50,128 nt of DNA from Acidovorax sp. (GCA_004210805.1 SDXZ01000001.1:1-50128), one strand, 5' to 3'; shown: positions 8,417 to 19,079, numbered from the stretch's first letter. Program-made: numbers and translations. The notes: generated from the sequence alone by a model not told the origin.

Positions 8417-9391
8417 ATGCAACTGACTTCTCTCGCCGCGGGCCTGGGCCTTGCGTTTGGCTTGATCGCCACGGCTGGCGCGCAGACCACCACGCTCAAG
8501 ATCGGTTACGCCACGGCGCCCGATTCGCACTACGGCGTGGGCTCCAAGGTGTTCTGCGATGAAGTCGAAAGGGGCACGCAAGGGCGCTACAAGTGCCAGT
8601 ACTTTCCCAACTCGGCCCTGGGCGGTGAGCGCGAGCAGATCGAAGCCATCCAGCTGGGCACGCAAGACCTGGTGAACACCTCCACCGGCCCCGTGGGTAA
8701 CTTTGTGCCCGAAGTGAAGATCGTGGACATCCCCTTCCTGTTCCGCGACTACGACCATGCGCGCAAGGTGATGGACGGCCCGATCGGCCAGGACATCCTG
8801 ACCAAGTTCCCGAGCAAAGGCATCATCGCGCTGGCCTGGACGGAAAACGGCTTTCGCCACATGACCAACAGCAAGCGCGACATCGTCAAGCCCGACGACG
8901 CCAAGGGCTTGAAGATGCGCACCATGGAAAACAAGGTGCACATGGATGGTTACCGTACCTTCGGCATCCTGCCCACGCCCATGGCCTTCCCTGAACTGTT
9001 CGGCGCGCTGCAGCAAGGCACCGTGGACGGCCAAGAAAACCCCATTCCCGTGATCCTGTCGGCCAAGTTCTCGCAGGTGCAAAAGCACCTGTCGCTCACG
9101 GGCCACGTGTACTCGCCCGCGCTGCTGCTGCTCTCGCCCAAGGTGTGGAACAAGCTTAACGATGCCGACAAGAAGATCTTTACCGACGCTGCCAAGGCCG
9201 CATCCGTGGCCCAGCGCAAGAAGGTGAACGACGACGAAAACAACGGCATTGCCGTGCTCGAGTCGCAAGGCATGAAGGTCACCAAGACCGTGGACGGAGC
9301 CGCCTTCCGCGAAGCCTTGAAGCCTGCCTACGCTGGCTACGCCAAGGAGTTCGGCGCGGACAACATCAAGAAGATCCAGGACGTGCGCTAA
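8417..9391 (+). CDS. dctP: TRAP transporter substrate-binding protein, DctP family
   Basis: A 324-residue periplasmic binding protein with signal peptide MQLTSLAAGLGLAFGLIATA ending before GAQTTTLKIGYA. The DctP features NSALGGEREQIEAIQLGTQD, GLKMRTMENKVHMDGYRTFG (substrate-binding Arg) and TVDGQENPIPVI are present; the last is typical of C4-dicarboxylate/sugar-acid type DctP proteins. The ATG follows ACAGGAGACACC, a good ribosome-binding site; the open frame continues upstream without family support. It is the first gene of a dctPQM operon. Confidence 0.93.
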   Translation: MQLTSLAAGLGLAFGLIATAGAQTTTLKIGYATAPDSHYGVGSKVFCDEVERGTQGRYKCQYFPNSALGGEREQIEAIQLGTQDLVNTSTGPVGNFVPEVKIVDIPFLFRDYDHARKVMDGPIGQDILTKFPSKGIIALAWTENGFRHMTNSKRDIVKPDDAKGLKMRTMENKVHMDGYRTFGILPTPMAFPELFGALQQGTVDGQENPIPVILSAKFSQVQKHLSLTGHVYSPALLLLSPKVWNKLNDADKKIFTDAAKAASVAQRKKVNDDENNGIAVLESQGMKVTKTVDGAAFREALKPAYAGYAKEFGADNIKKIQDVR

Positions 9392-9409
9392 TAGCGCTCG
9401 CACCCAGAC

Positions 9410-9447
9410 AGCGCCCGGCTGCATTGACGCGCCGGGCGCTTTTGCTT
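9410..9447 (+). terminator. Hairpin with T-rich tail between dctP and dctQ (partial terminator)
   Basis: AGCGCCCGGC pairs perfectly with GCCGGGCGCT around an 11-base loop and is followed by TTTTGCTTT. It starts 19 bases after the dctP stop and ends before dctQ. Such hairpins often lower expression of the permease genes relative to the binding protein, or protect the dctP message from degradation. Confidence 0.65.
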
Positions 9448-9475
9448 TGATCTGCACGCCACCCAAGACCGCCCT

Positions 9476-9988
9476 GTGAAAACCTTCGAACGCTACTTTC
9501 TTGCCGCCAATCGCTGGGCACTGATCCTGCTGCTGGCGTCCATGTCCGTCATCATCTTCACCAACGTGGTGATGCGCTATGTGACCCACAACTCGCTCGA
9601 ATGGGCCGAAGAGGTGTCGCGCCACATGATGATCTGGCTGACGTTTCTGGGTGCCGGCCCCGTGCTGCGCTACGGAGGCCACATTGCGGTAGAGAACCTG
9701 CAGGACGCCCTGCCCCGCGCGGGCGGCATCGCCATCCGCGCGGTGGTGGCGGCGCTGCTGTTCTCCTTCTTCGGGTTCATGGTCTGGTACGGCTGGCTCT
9801 ACATGCAGCGCACCATGTTCCAGATGACGGCCGTCACGCAAGTGCCGTTTGCCTACATCTACAGCGCCATGCTGATCGGCGGCGTGCTGCTCATCGTGCA
9901 TTTCCTGTTCGTCGTGCGCGGCTATGTGCTCGACCGCACTTTCGCGGCCGATGCGCACTTTGACGCGAATGCGAGTGCCTCCCTATGA
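9476..9988 (+). CDS. dctQ: TRAP transporter small permease, DctQ
   Basis: A 170-residue protein with four membrane segments and DctQ motifs, including EWAEEVSRHMMIWLTFLGAG followed by YGGHIAVENL. It starts with GTG at 9476; no strong Shine-Dalgarno is visible. Its end overlaps the dctM start by four bases (ATGA), so the two are translationally coupled. Confidence 0.9.
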   Translation: MKTFERYFLAANRWALILLLASMSVIIFTNVVMRYVTHNSLEWAEEVSRHMMIWLTFLGAGPVLRYGGHIAVENLQDALPRAGGIAIRAVVAALLFSFFGFMVWYGWLYMQRTMFQMTAVTQVPFAYIYSAMLIGGVLLIVHFLFVVRGYVLDRTFAADAHFDANASASL

Positions 9989-11280
9989 CCGCATCCCTCA
10001 TCCTCATCTTCTCGGCCTGCCTGTTCCTCGCCATCGGCGTGCCCGTGGCGTTTGCTCTGGGCCTGGCCACCGCGGCCACGCTGATCCTGGCCGAGAGCTA
10101 CCCGCTCATGGTGCTGCTCAAGGAAACCTTCACCGGCATCGACAGCTTTCCGCTGATGGCGGTGCCGTTTTTCATCCTGGCGGCGGAGCTCATGAGCGGC
10201 GGGTCGCTCACTGAGGTGCTGCTCAAGTTTGCTGGCCAGTTTGTAGGCCACAAGCGGGGCGGCCTGGGCTATACCAATGTGGTCTCGCTTACGTTCTTCT
10301 CGGGCATTTCGGGCTCGGCATTGGCCGACGCGGCCGGCCCCGGCTCGATGCTGATCCGCATGATGGACAAGGCGGGGTATGACCGCTCTTACGCCGCGGC
10401 GCTCACGGCCTCCACCGCCATCGTGGGACCCATCATCCCGCCGTCGATCATCATGATCATCTATGCGCTGCAGGACGACGCGGTGTCGGTCGGCTCGCTG
10501 TTTGTGGCGGGCCTTCTGCCGGGCCTGCTGATTGCGGTGGCCATGTGCGTCGTCAACTACCTGGTGTCCAAGCGGCGCAACTACCGGGGCGACGGTGCCA
10601 CTCCCACGGCGCGCGAGATGCTCACGACCACCTGGAAGGCGCTCCCCGCCATCTTGCTGCCGGTGGTGATCCTGGGCGGCATGCGCGCCGGCTGGTTCAC
10701 GCCCACCGAGGCGTCGGTGGTCGCGGTGTTCTACGCACTGGTGTGTGGCAAGTTCGTATACCGCACCCTGCAGTGGAAGGCGCTGCCCGACATCCTCGCG
10801 CGCTCGGCGCTGCTGTCGGCGTCGGTGCTCATCATCATCGGCCTGTCGGCTGCGTTCGCGTGGATCCTCACCATCGAAGGCGTGCCGCAGCAGATGGCCG
10901 AGTGGCTCATCGGCATGAACCTCTCGCCCTGGATGTTCCTCATCATCGTGAACATCTTTTTGCTGCTGTTCGGCATCTTCATCGAGCCGCTGCCCGGCGT
11001 GATGGTGCTCGCCCCCATTCTTGCGCCGGTGGCCATGAAGCTCGGCGTGGACCCGGTCCACTTCGCGATGATCGTGATCTTCAACCTCACACTGGGCATG
11101 ATCACGCCGCCCGTGGGGGGGCTGCTGTTCGTCACCTGCAACGTGTCGCGTGTGCCGATGACCCAGCTGGTGCGTGAGCTGGTGCCCTTCCTGTGGGCCC
11201 ATGGCGTGGTGCTGATGCTGCTGACCTTTGTGCCCGCGCTGTCCACCTGGCTGCCGCGCGCGCTCGGCTTCATCAAGTAA
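9985..11280 (+). CDS. dctM: TRAP transporter large permease, DctM
   Basis: A 431-residue DctM protein with about 12 hydrophobic segments. Motifs include PFFILAAELMSGGSLT, FFSGISGSALADAAGPG, ASTAIVGPIIPPSIIMIIYA and LTLGMITPPVGGLLFVTCNV. The start overlaps dctQ (ATGA). The operon ends here: the next element, 34 bases on, is the glycine riboswitch. The substrate is unknown; the binding protein type suggests an organic acid. Confidence 0.94.
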   Translation: MTASLILIFSACLFLAIGVPVAFALGLATAATLILAESYPLMVLLKETFTGIDSFPLMAVPFFILAAELMSGGSLTEVLLKFAGQFVGHKRGGLGYTNVVSLTFFSGISGSALADAAGPGSMLIRMMDKAGYDRSYAAALTASTAIVGPIIPPSIIMIIYALQDDAVSVGSLFVAGLLPGLLIAVAMCVVNYLVSKRRNYRGDGATPTAREMLTTTWKALPAILLPVVILGGMRAGWFTPTEASVVAVFYALVCGKFVYRTLQWKALPDILARSALLSASVLIIIGLSAAFAWILTIEGVPQQMAEWLIGMNLSPWMFLIIVNIFLLLFGIFIEPLPGVMVLAPILAPVAMKLGVDPVHFAMIVIFNLTLGMITPPVGGLLFVTCNVSRVPMTQLVRELVPFLWAHGVVLMLLTFVPALSTWLPRALGFIK

Positions 11281-11314
11281 CGGGGAAAAGCGGCGCAGCG
11301 GATATACTCGCCCC

Positions 11315-11541
11315 CGTCAGGAGAGAGCCCTTCGCAGCAACTGCGTCTGGGCCGCCGAAGGCGCAGGCAACAGCCGAACGCTCAGGCAAAAGGACTGACA
11401 ACCGCCCGCAGCGATGCGGGCGTTCCCTTGCTGGAGAGAGATGGCCCGCCGCACCGCGTGATGAGGCCATCCACCGAAGGAGCAAACCGCACGGCCAGCC
11501 AGGGCGCTGCGGTGAATCTCTCAGGTAAAGCGGACAGCAGG
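11315..11541 (+). promoter_or_regulatory. Tandem glycine riboswitch
   Basis: There are two glycine aptamers in the leader of gcvT. Aptamer 1 (11315-11399) has GGAGAGAGCCC, CCGCCGAAGGCGCA and CTCAGGCAAAAGGACTG. Aptamer 2 (about 11429-11541) has GGAGAGAGATGG, CACCGAAGGAGCAAA and TCTCTCAGGTAAAGCGGACA. These match the conserved cores of the gcvT motif (Rfam class, from memory). In this class glycine binding normally switches on the glycine cleavage operon, here gcvT-H-P immediately downstream. A -10-like TATACT at 11303-11308 just before aptamer 1 may be the promoter. Confidence 0.95.
11403..11422 (+). promoter_or_regulatory. Linker hairpin with GCGA tetraloop between the two glycine aptamers
   Basis: CGCCCGCA and TGCGGGCG form a perfect 8-bp stem capped by the GNRA tetraloop GCGA. 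It fills the linker between aptamers 1 and 2, which is usually short in glycine riboswitches. Confidence 0.6.
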
Positions 11542-11582
11542 GCAAATGCCGTGGCCAGTACAGGCCGCGGTTTCCATTTGCC
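11541..11582 (+). promoter_or_regulatory. Candidate expression platform of the glycine riboswitch
   Basis: A long hairpin directly follows aptamer 2: GGCAAATG (11541-11548) pairs with CATTTGCC (11575-11582), enclosing CCGTGGCC / GGCCGCGG around an AGTACA loop. There is no T-run after it, and it ends 19 bases before the gcvT ATG, so control of translation or an atypical terminator are both possible. Confidence 0.5.
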
Positions 11583-11601
11583 TTGCCTCAAGAAGTCCGC
11601 C

Positions 11602-12741
11602 ATGTCCGCCACCGCTCCTGCCGCCCCCCTGCTCACCACACCCCTGAACGCCCTGCACATCGAGCTGGGCGCCCGCATGGTGCCGTTTGCCGGCTATTCC
11701 ATGCCTGTGCAGTACCCCGCCGGCTTGATGGCCGAACACCAGCACACGCGCAACGCGGCGGGCCTGTTCGACGTATCGCACATGGGCCAGTTGCGCCTGT
11801 TGGGGCCCGATGCTGCAGCAGCGTTTGAAACCCTGATGCCCGTGGACGTGATCGATCTGCCCGTGGGCAAGCAACGCTACGGCCTGCTGCTGACCGACGA
11901 AGGCACGGTCATCGATGACCTGATGTTCTTCAACAAGGGCCAGGGCGAAATCTTCGTGATCGTCAACGGTGCCTGCAAGGTGGGCGACATAGCCCACATA
12001 CAGGCCCGCATCGGCCAGCGCTGCCAAGTGGTGCCCATGCCCGACCACGCGCTGCTGGCGCTGCAGGGCCCCCAGGCCGTAACCGCTCTCGCCCGTCTGG
12101 CGCCCGGCGTGGAAAAGCTGGTGTTCATGACCGGCGGCGATTTCTCCATTGCGGGTTGCGACTGTTTTGTGACCCGCAGCGGCTATACCGGCGAAGACGG
12201 GTTTGAGATTTCGGTACCCGGCGCCCAGGCCGACATCCTGGCCCGCGCCCTGCTCGCGCAGCCTGAAGTCAAACCCATCGGCCTGGGCGCGCGCAACTCG
12301 CTGCGCCTGGAGGCCGGCCTGTGCCTGTATGGCAACGACATCGACACCACCACCACCCCGCCCGAAGCCACGCTCAACTGGGCCATCCAGAAGGTGCGCC
12401 GCACCGGTGGCGCACGTGCTGGCGGGTTCCCCGGCGCCGACAAGGTGCTGGCACAGATCGACGACCCCGCAACCTTGCAACGCAAGCGCGTGGGCCTTGT
12501 TGCACTGGAGCGCGTACCCGTGCGTGAGCACACCGAACTGCAGAGCACCGACGGCCAGAAGATCGGCGAAGTCACCAGCGGCCTGCTAGGCCCCACGGTG
12601 AATGAGCCCGTGGCCATGGGCTATGTCACCCCCGCTTTCGCCGCCATCGGCACGCGCGTGAACGCCATCGTGCGCGGCAAGGCTGTGCCCATGGAGGTGC
12701 GCGCCATGCCCTTCACCCGCGCGCGCTACTACCGCGGCTGA
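11602..12741 (+). CDS. gcvT: Glycine cleavage system T protein (aminomethyltransferase)
   Basis: A 379-residue GcvT that transfers the methylene carbon of the aminomethyl-lipoyl group to tetrahydrofolate, releasing ammonia. Family features are LNALHIELGARMVPFAGYSM near the N-terminus, FDVSHMGQ, the RSGYTGEDGFEI folate-site segment, and GLGARNSLRLEAGLCLYGND. The open frame extends upstream into the riboswitch, so the ATG at 11602 (MSATAPAAPLLTTPL) is used; it lies just after the candidate expression platform. First gene of the gcvT-gcvH-gcvP operon; the length is typical. Confidence 0.97.
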   Translation: MSATAPAAPLLTTPLNALHIELGARMVPFAGYSMPVQYPAGLMAEHQHTRNAAGLFDVSHMGQLRLLGPDAAAAFETLMPVDVIDLPVGKQRYGLLLTDEGTVIDDLMFFNKGQGEIFVIVNGACKVGDIAHIQARIGQRCQVVPMPDHALLALQGPQAVTALARLAPGVEKLVFMTGGDFSIAGCDCFVTRSGYTGEDGFEISVPGAQADILARALLAQPEVKPIGLGARNSLRLEAGLCLYGNDIDTTTTPPEATLNWAIQKVRRTGGARAGGFPGADKVLAQIDDPATLQRKRVGLVALERVPVREHTELQSTDGQKIGEVTSGLLGPTVNEPVAMGYVTPAFAAIGTRVNAIVRGKAVPMEVRAMPFTRARYYRG

Positions 12742-12823
12742 TCGCATCGCATCCGCCGGCACCGCTACAGTCGTGGCTGGCACCGGCACTTTTCTTTGAA
12801 ACCTCTTTTTTTTGGAGCCCCCC

Positions 12824-13198
12824 ATGACCGTCAAGTTTTCCAAGGACCACGAATGGGTCGACATTGCCGACCACCAAGCCGCCACCGTGGGCATCACGCT
12901 GCATGCGCAGGACGCGCTGGGCGATGTGGTGTTTGTGGACCTGCCTGCCGTCGGCACCACTTTCACCCAGGGTGACGTGGCTGGCGTGGTCGAATCCGTG
13001 AAAGCGGCCGCCGACGTGTACATGCCCGTCACCGGCGAAGTCGTCGAGGTCAACGAAGCGCTGCGCGCCGACCCGTCCCTGGCCAACAGCGACCCGATGG
13101 GCGCCGGCTGGTTCTTCAAGGTCCGCGTGACCGACCTCACGCAGTTCGACGCGCTGATGGACGAACCCGCCTACGCCGACTTCGCCAAGAACGCCTGA
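12824..13198 (+). CDS. gcvH: Glycine cleavage system H protein (lipoyl carrier)
   Basis: A 124-residue lipoyl carrier. MTVKFSKDHEWVDIADHQAA is the usual start, and ESVKAAADVY places the lipoylated lysine at residue 60. It shuttles the aminomethyl group between GcvP, GcvT and the L protein. The ATG follows TTTGGAGCCCCCC; a TTG four codons earlier is unlikely. It lies 82 bases after gcvT with no obvious terminator between. Confidence 0.97.
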   Translation: MTVKFSKDHEWVDIADHQAATVGITLHAQDALGDVVFVDLPAVGTTFTQGDVAGVVESVKAAADVYMPVTGEVVEVNEALRADPSLANSDPMGAGWFFKVRVTDLTQFDALMDEPAYADFAKNA

Positions 13199-13269
13199 TG
13201 CGTTGATGGTTTCCGCGGCTCGGCACCGTGTTGCCGGGCCAATGTCTAGCTGTACCAGTGCCGCCGCCG

Positions 13270-16179
<2,910 letters not shown>

Positions 16180-16224
16180 AGCGCGCCGATGCAGCGCCTT
16201 GACGGTGCTGCCCTCTGAAAACAA

Positions 16225-16250
16225 ACAAAGGCCCCATGACGGGCCTTTGT
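16225..16250. terminator. Bidirectional terminator between gcvP and the integron integrase
   Basis: ACAAAGGCCC and GGGCCTTTGT form a perfect 10-bp stem around CATGAC. The T-rich flank on the plus side (TTTGTGTTTT) and A-rich flank on the other side allow it to end both the gcv operon and the convergent intI transcript; the intI stop is only 4 bases away. Confidence 0.8.
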
Positions 16251-16253
16251 GTT

Positions 16254-17285
16254 TTACAAGGCGTCGAGCGGGCTCAAGATGCCGCGCCCGCCCTTGTTAA
16301 GCACATGCGTGTAAATCATGGTGGTGCTCACATCGGCATGGCCCAGCAGCTCTTGCACCGTGCGTATGTCGTAGCCGGCCTGCAGCAAATGCGTGGCAAA
16401 CGAATGGCGCAGCACATGCGGCGAAACCGGCTTGTTGATTTGCGTGCGGCGCGCCGCCTCGCGCACCGCACGCTGCACCGACTCGGGATACACATGGTGG
16501 CGCCGCTCCAGCAGTTCACCTGTGCGAGCATCAGGGCGCGGATCGATGGAGCGCACCGGCGATGGAAACACCCATTGCCAAGCCCAGACTGCATCGGCGC
16601 TGGGGTACTTGGCCGCCAGCGCATGCGGCAAGTACACCCTGCCCAACCCAACGGCCAAATCCTTTTCGTGCAAGGCGCGGGCCTTTTGCAATTGCGCCTG
16701 CAGGGGTGCGACCAAATTCTCGGGCAGCACCGTCACCCGGTCTTTGTTGCCCTTGCCCTCGCGCACGATGATTTCGCGGCGGGCGAACTCCACGTCCTTC
16801 ACACGCAGACGCAGCGCCTCCAGCAGGCGCATGCCCGTGCCATAGAGCAACTGCCCAATCAAGCCCGTGGTGCCATCCATATGCAGCAATAGCTCGCGCA
16901 CCTCGGTTGGGGTCAGCACCACCGGCAGGCGCTTGGGCGTTTTTGCCTGCACTACCTCATTGAGCCAGGGTAAATCCATGGCCAATACCTGCCTGTACAA
17001 ATACAGCAGCGCCGCCTTGGCCTGGTTTTGCGTGGAGGCAGAAACCTGCCTTTCGACCGCCAAATGACTCAAAAATGCCTCCACCTCGACCGCCCCCATC
17101 TCTTGCGGGTGGCGCTTGTCATGAAACACAATAAAACGGCGTGCCCAGTCGATATACGCCTCCTCAGTACGAATGGCGTAGTGCCGCGTGCGCAAGTGAA
17201 CGCGCATACGCTCCAGCAACTTGGGCGGGCGCGGCTCGGCGGGATCGCCGCTGGACTGCACGGGCTGAGGTAGGCGCTCTATCAT
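16254..17285 (-). CDS. intI: Integron integrase IntI (tyrosine recombinase)
   Basis: A 343-residue tyrosine recombinase of the integron type. The catalytic domain has the first Arg in LLYGTGMRLLEALRLRVKD (about residue 153), PHVLRHSFATHLLQAGYDIR (His-x-x-Arg) and STTMIYTHV with the catalytic Tyr. The extra IntI-specific patch (YLPHALAAKYPSADAVWAWQ) lies between, which separates IntI from XerC/D. The N-terminal domain (YAIRTEEAYIDWARRFIVFH) also matches. The ATG at 17283-17285 is preferred; a TTG two codons earlier also fits. It points away from the cassette array, as in class 1 integrons. No frameshift or stop is seen, so the enzyme is probably functional. By eye it is IntI1-like but clearly not the clinical IntI1. 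Confidence 0.95.
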   Translation of the reverse strand: MIERLPQPVQSSGDPAEPRPPKLLERMRVHLRTRHYAIRTEEAYIDWARRFIVFHDKRHPQEMGAVEVEAFLSHLAVERQVSASTQNQAKAALLYLYRQVLAMDLPWLNEVVQAKTPKRLPVVLTPTEVRELLLHMDGTTGLIGQLLYGTGMRLLEALRLRVKDVEFARREIIVREGKGNKDRVTVLPENLVAPLQAQLQKARALHEKDLAVGLGRVYLPHALAAKYPSADAVWAWQWVFPSPVRSIDPRPDARTGELLERRHHVYPESVQRAVREAARRTQINKPVSPHVLRHSFATHLLQAGYDIRTVQELLGHADVSTTMIYTHVLNKGGRGILSPLDAL

Positions 17286-17329
17286 CCGCAAAATTTTAGG
17301 TTTGGCTAATTTCCTGGATATCAGGGTTT

Positions 17330-17406
17330 GCGCGGAGCGGGCAGCTTCATTGTTGTCTTAGCGGATCGATCAGGCTACGATGCCTGTCGTCTATTTCTAG
17401 TTAGCC
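17330..17406 (+). other. attI-like recombination site
   Basis: The first core GTTAGCC (17400-17406) after the integrase gene marks the junction with cassette 1. The preceding bases, between the intI start and this core, hold the presumed integrase-binding region. Left boundary approximate. A Pc promoter reading into the array is expected here or within intI, but none was identified with confidence. Confidence 0.65.
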
Positions 17407-17432
17407 TGTTCAAATCCCGGTCTTCACAGCCC

Positions 17433-17648
17433 ATGCTTTTGCAAACCGCCGCCACCTGTTCAAGCACTTGTGCGCTGGGGCGCTGTCGCCGTGGCGGGCT
17501 TCGCCTTTTCGCGGTGCGGGGAGTTCAAGGCTTTTTGGGCTCTGGCGCTTATGCACCGGGCGCAAGTAGCTCTGTTTTTTGTAGCGCAGTGTCTAACTCT
17601 GCGCTCAAGCGGACCCGCATTCTGCGGGCCGCTTACCTTGTCCGTTAG
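17433..17648 (+). CDS. Cassette 1 ORF, DUF1010-like, C-terminus encoded by attC
   Basis: A 71-residue open frame (frame remains open upstream into attI). It ends [18 protein letters not shown], encoded by attC1, and its TAG stop is formed by the R' core GTTAG. It shares GLRL..R.(F/V)Q.FL.S..A...A.S with four other cassette ORFs in this array but is the most diverged. No Shine-Dalgarno is seen. From memory the group resembles Pfam DUF1010; whether it is translated is unknown. Confidence 0.4.
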   Translation: MLLQTAATCSSTCALGRCRRGGLRLFAVRGVQGFLGSGAYAPGASSSVFCSAVSNSALKRTRILRAAYLVR

Positions 17649-17650
17649 CC
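17591..17650 (+). repeat. attC site 1
   Basis: A 60-bp attC running from R'' GTCTAAC to R' GTTAGCC, with the inner arms CAAGCGGACCCGC / GCGGGCCGCTTACC forming an imperfect stem. It is nearly identical to attC 3 and 8. Confidence 0.92.
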
Positions 17651-17677
17651 CGCTCAGAAATCGCGTTATTCAAGCTC

Positions 17678-17971
17678 ATGCTTTATTCACCGGCATTCAC
17701 CTTCTCAAGCGTTTATTCGTTTGGTTTTTGGTGTTTCGCTGGGCTTCGCCTGGTACCGCTTCGCCAGTTTCAAGCTTTTTTGGCCTCCTGCGCATATCCA
17801 GCAAGCGCTACTAGCTATCATTCTGCAAGCATCGCACCGCTTCCGTGGCACGGTGCCTTTTCGTGGTCGGCGCCCGTCGTTAAGCTCGCGCAGTTGTACG
17901 GTTTGGCTTCTGGGTCTAACCCGGCAGTCAAGCGGACTGGCCTGCGGCCAGCCGCTTACTTTGTTCGTTAG
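17678..17971 (+). CDS. Cassette 2 ORF, DUF1010-like, C-terminus encoded by attC
   Basis: A 97-residue frame containing YSPAFTFSSVYS, GLRLVPLRQFQAFLAS and ATSYHSASIAPLPWHGAFSW, ending in VKRTGLRPAAYFVR encoded by attC2. The TAG stop (17969-17971) lies within the R' core. It aligns over its whole length with the cassette 3 ORF. Many differences between the two are at third codon positions (CCG/CCT, GCT/GCC, TTT/TTC, TCC/TCT, GTT/GTC), which hints at selection on the protein. No ribosome-binding site is visible. Function unknown. Confidence 0.45.
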   Translation: MLYSPAFTFSSVYSFGFWCFAGLRLVPLRQFQAFLASCAYPASATSYHSASIAPLPWHGAFSWSAPVVKLAQLYGLASGSNPAVKRTGLRPAAYFVR

Positions 17972-17973
17972 TT
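17914..17973 (+). repeat. attC site 2
   Basis: A 60-bp attC from GTCTAAC to GTTAGTT, with arms GTCAAGCGGACTGGCC / GGCCAGCCGCTTAC forming a near-perfect hairpin. Confidence 0.92.
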
Positions 17974-18001
17974 CGCTCTGAAAATCGCTTTATCCAGGCT
18001 C

Positions 18002-18292
18002 ATGGTTTATTCACCTGCATTCACCTTCTCAGGCGTTTATTCGCTGGGTGTTTTGCTGCGTGTCGGGCTTCGCCTTTGGGTGCTGCGCCAGTTTCAAGCC
18101 TTCTTGGCCTCTAGCGGTTGTGCAGCTTGTGCTAGTAGCTATCGTTTTGCAAGCATTACGCCGCCTCCGTGGCGCGGTGCTTTTTCGCGGGTTGCGCTCG
18201 TCGTCAAGCTGGGGCTTCCCTATTTGGCTTCTGGGTCTAACTCTGCGTTCAAGCGGACCCGCATTCTGCGGGCCGCTTACCTTGGCCGTTAG
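18002..18292 (+). CDS. Cassette 3 ORF, DUF1010-like, C-terminus encoded by attC
   Basis: A 96-residue frame starting MVYSPAFTFSGVYSLG, with [20 protein letters not shown] in the middle and [18 protein letters not shown] at the end. The tail is encoded by attC3 and the TAG (18290-18292) is in the R' core. It is the closest relative of cassette 2. It is Cys/Ser/Ala-rich and partly hydrophobic; no clear signal peptide or known domain. CAGG at about 9 bases before the ATG is a weak ribosome-binding candidate. Confidence 0.45.
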   Translation: MVYSPAFTFSGVYSLGVLLRVGLRLWVLRQFQAFLASSGCAACASSYRFASITPPPWRGAFSRVALVVKLGLPYLASGSNSAFKRTRILRAAYLGR

Positions 18293-18294
18293 GC
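18235..18294 (+). repeat. attC site 3
   Basis: A 60-bp attC from GTCTAAC to GTTAGGC. It is almost the same sequence as attC 1 and attC 8. Confidence 0.92.
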
Positions 18295-18312
18295 ATCACA
18301 AAGGAGAGGCGC

Positions 18313-18627
18313 GTGGAGATCATTGAAGACGACAAGTACGAAGAGCTTTGTGCCGAATTCCAGTATCAGTGGATTGTCCTGCTACGAGACACACTTAAGA
18401 AGCATGGCGTTCCTGAAAGCGAAGCCAAAGCGATCTGCGGTGATTTCAGCTTTGATCTGTCCATGCTGTTCGATCAAGGGGAAATAGAACACGAAGGCTC
18501 TACGTACAGGCCTGTAGTGGCATTCACCGAGGATGAAGAGGAACCTTTGCTCATTGTTCAGAGTGGCGGATCCGAATTTCACGAATATGCGTTCGGTACC
18601 ACCGATGAAGCTTTCGAAACAGAATGA
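18313..18627 (+). CDS. Cassette 4: hypothetical acidic protein
   Basis: A 104-residue soluble acidic protein (MEIIEDDKYEELCAEFQYQW at the start, many Asp/Glu throughout). The start is GTG at 18313, decided by AAGGAG at 18301-18306, six bases upstream. It does not match a family I recognise; compact acidic proteins like this are common as integron cassette products. It is the only gene of its cassette and lies between attC3 and attC4. Confidence 0.8.
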   Translation: MEIIEDDKYEELCAEFQYQWIVLLRDTLKKHGVPESEAKAICGDFSFDLSMLFDQGEIEHEGSTYRPVVAFTEDEEEPLLIVQSGGSEFHEYAFGTTDEAFETE

Positions 18628-18639
18628 AAAGGCGGTGAT

Positions 18640-18697
18640 GCCTAACATTTCCTTCCACGTGACGGCCTACGGCCGCACGTGAAGTCAGGCGTTAGGT
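18640..18697 (+). repeat. attC site 4
   Basis: A 58-bp attC from GCCTAAC to GTTAGGT. Arms TTCCACGTGACGGCC / GGCCGCACGTGAA form the hairpin. Its sequence differs from the other attC sites, which suggests a different origin for this cassette. Confidence 0.92.
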
Positions 18698-18703
18698 GTA
18701 TTG

Positions 18704-19072
18704 ATGGTGCCCGATCCTTTTCGCCCGCCAACAGACTCCGAGATTGCCGAAGCAGAAGGCAGGCTCAAGTTTGTCTTTCCACCTGAGTATGTTGCCTTCC
18801 TGAAAGGTGGTGGAAATGTCGCTAATGCGGTATTCGAACCCGCAGTGGTTTTGCCAGGCTCTGGTCATCTAGACCTTTTTGAAATCGCAGAGGCTGCCTG
18901 GGCGAATGAAGATGTACCGAGAGATTGGCTACCCTTTATCGAAGACAACAGCGACTATTTTCTGCTCTCGCAAAATGGAGAGGTTAGATATTGGTCACAC
19001 AACGGGACTACAAACGAAAGATGGCCAACTTTCTCTGCTTGGTTTCAACAGGTTTGTGTGGAGCGTCAGTGA
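18704..19072 (+). CDS. Cassette 5: SMI1/KNR4 (SUKH) family protein, likely immunity-type
   Basis: A 122-residue protein of the SMI1/KNR4 superfamily: an N-terminal P(T)DSEIAEAEGRLKFVFPPEY segment, then YVAFLKGGGN, and the typical acidic middle PFIEDNSDYFLLSQNGEV followed by YWSHNGTTNERWPTFSAWF. SUKH proteins often act as immunity proteins against contact-dependent nuclease toxins; no toxin gene is next to it. The ATG at 18704 is used; TTG at 18701 and GTG at 18707 are equally placed and no Shine-Dalgarno is present. Sole gene of cassette 5. Confidence 0.85.
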   Translation: MVPDPFRPPTDSEIAEAEGRLKFVFPPEYVAFLKGGGNVANAVFEPAVVLPGSGHLDLFEIAEAAWANEDVPRDWLPFIEDNSDYFLLSQNGEVRYWSHNGTTNERWPTFSAWFQQVCVERQ

Positions 19073-19079
19073 AAATCAC

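Noticed and set aside
8270-9958. Long minus-strand frame of 562 codons over the second TRAP operon
   Set aside because: Antisense to dctP and dctQ, which have clear family motifs. The translated product is low complexity with no domain.
17286-17400. Pc promoter in the attI region
   Set aside because: TTGGCT and TATCAG are present near 17310-17330 but only 11 bases apart; no acceptable -35/-10 pair was found.
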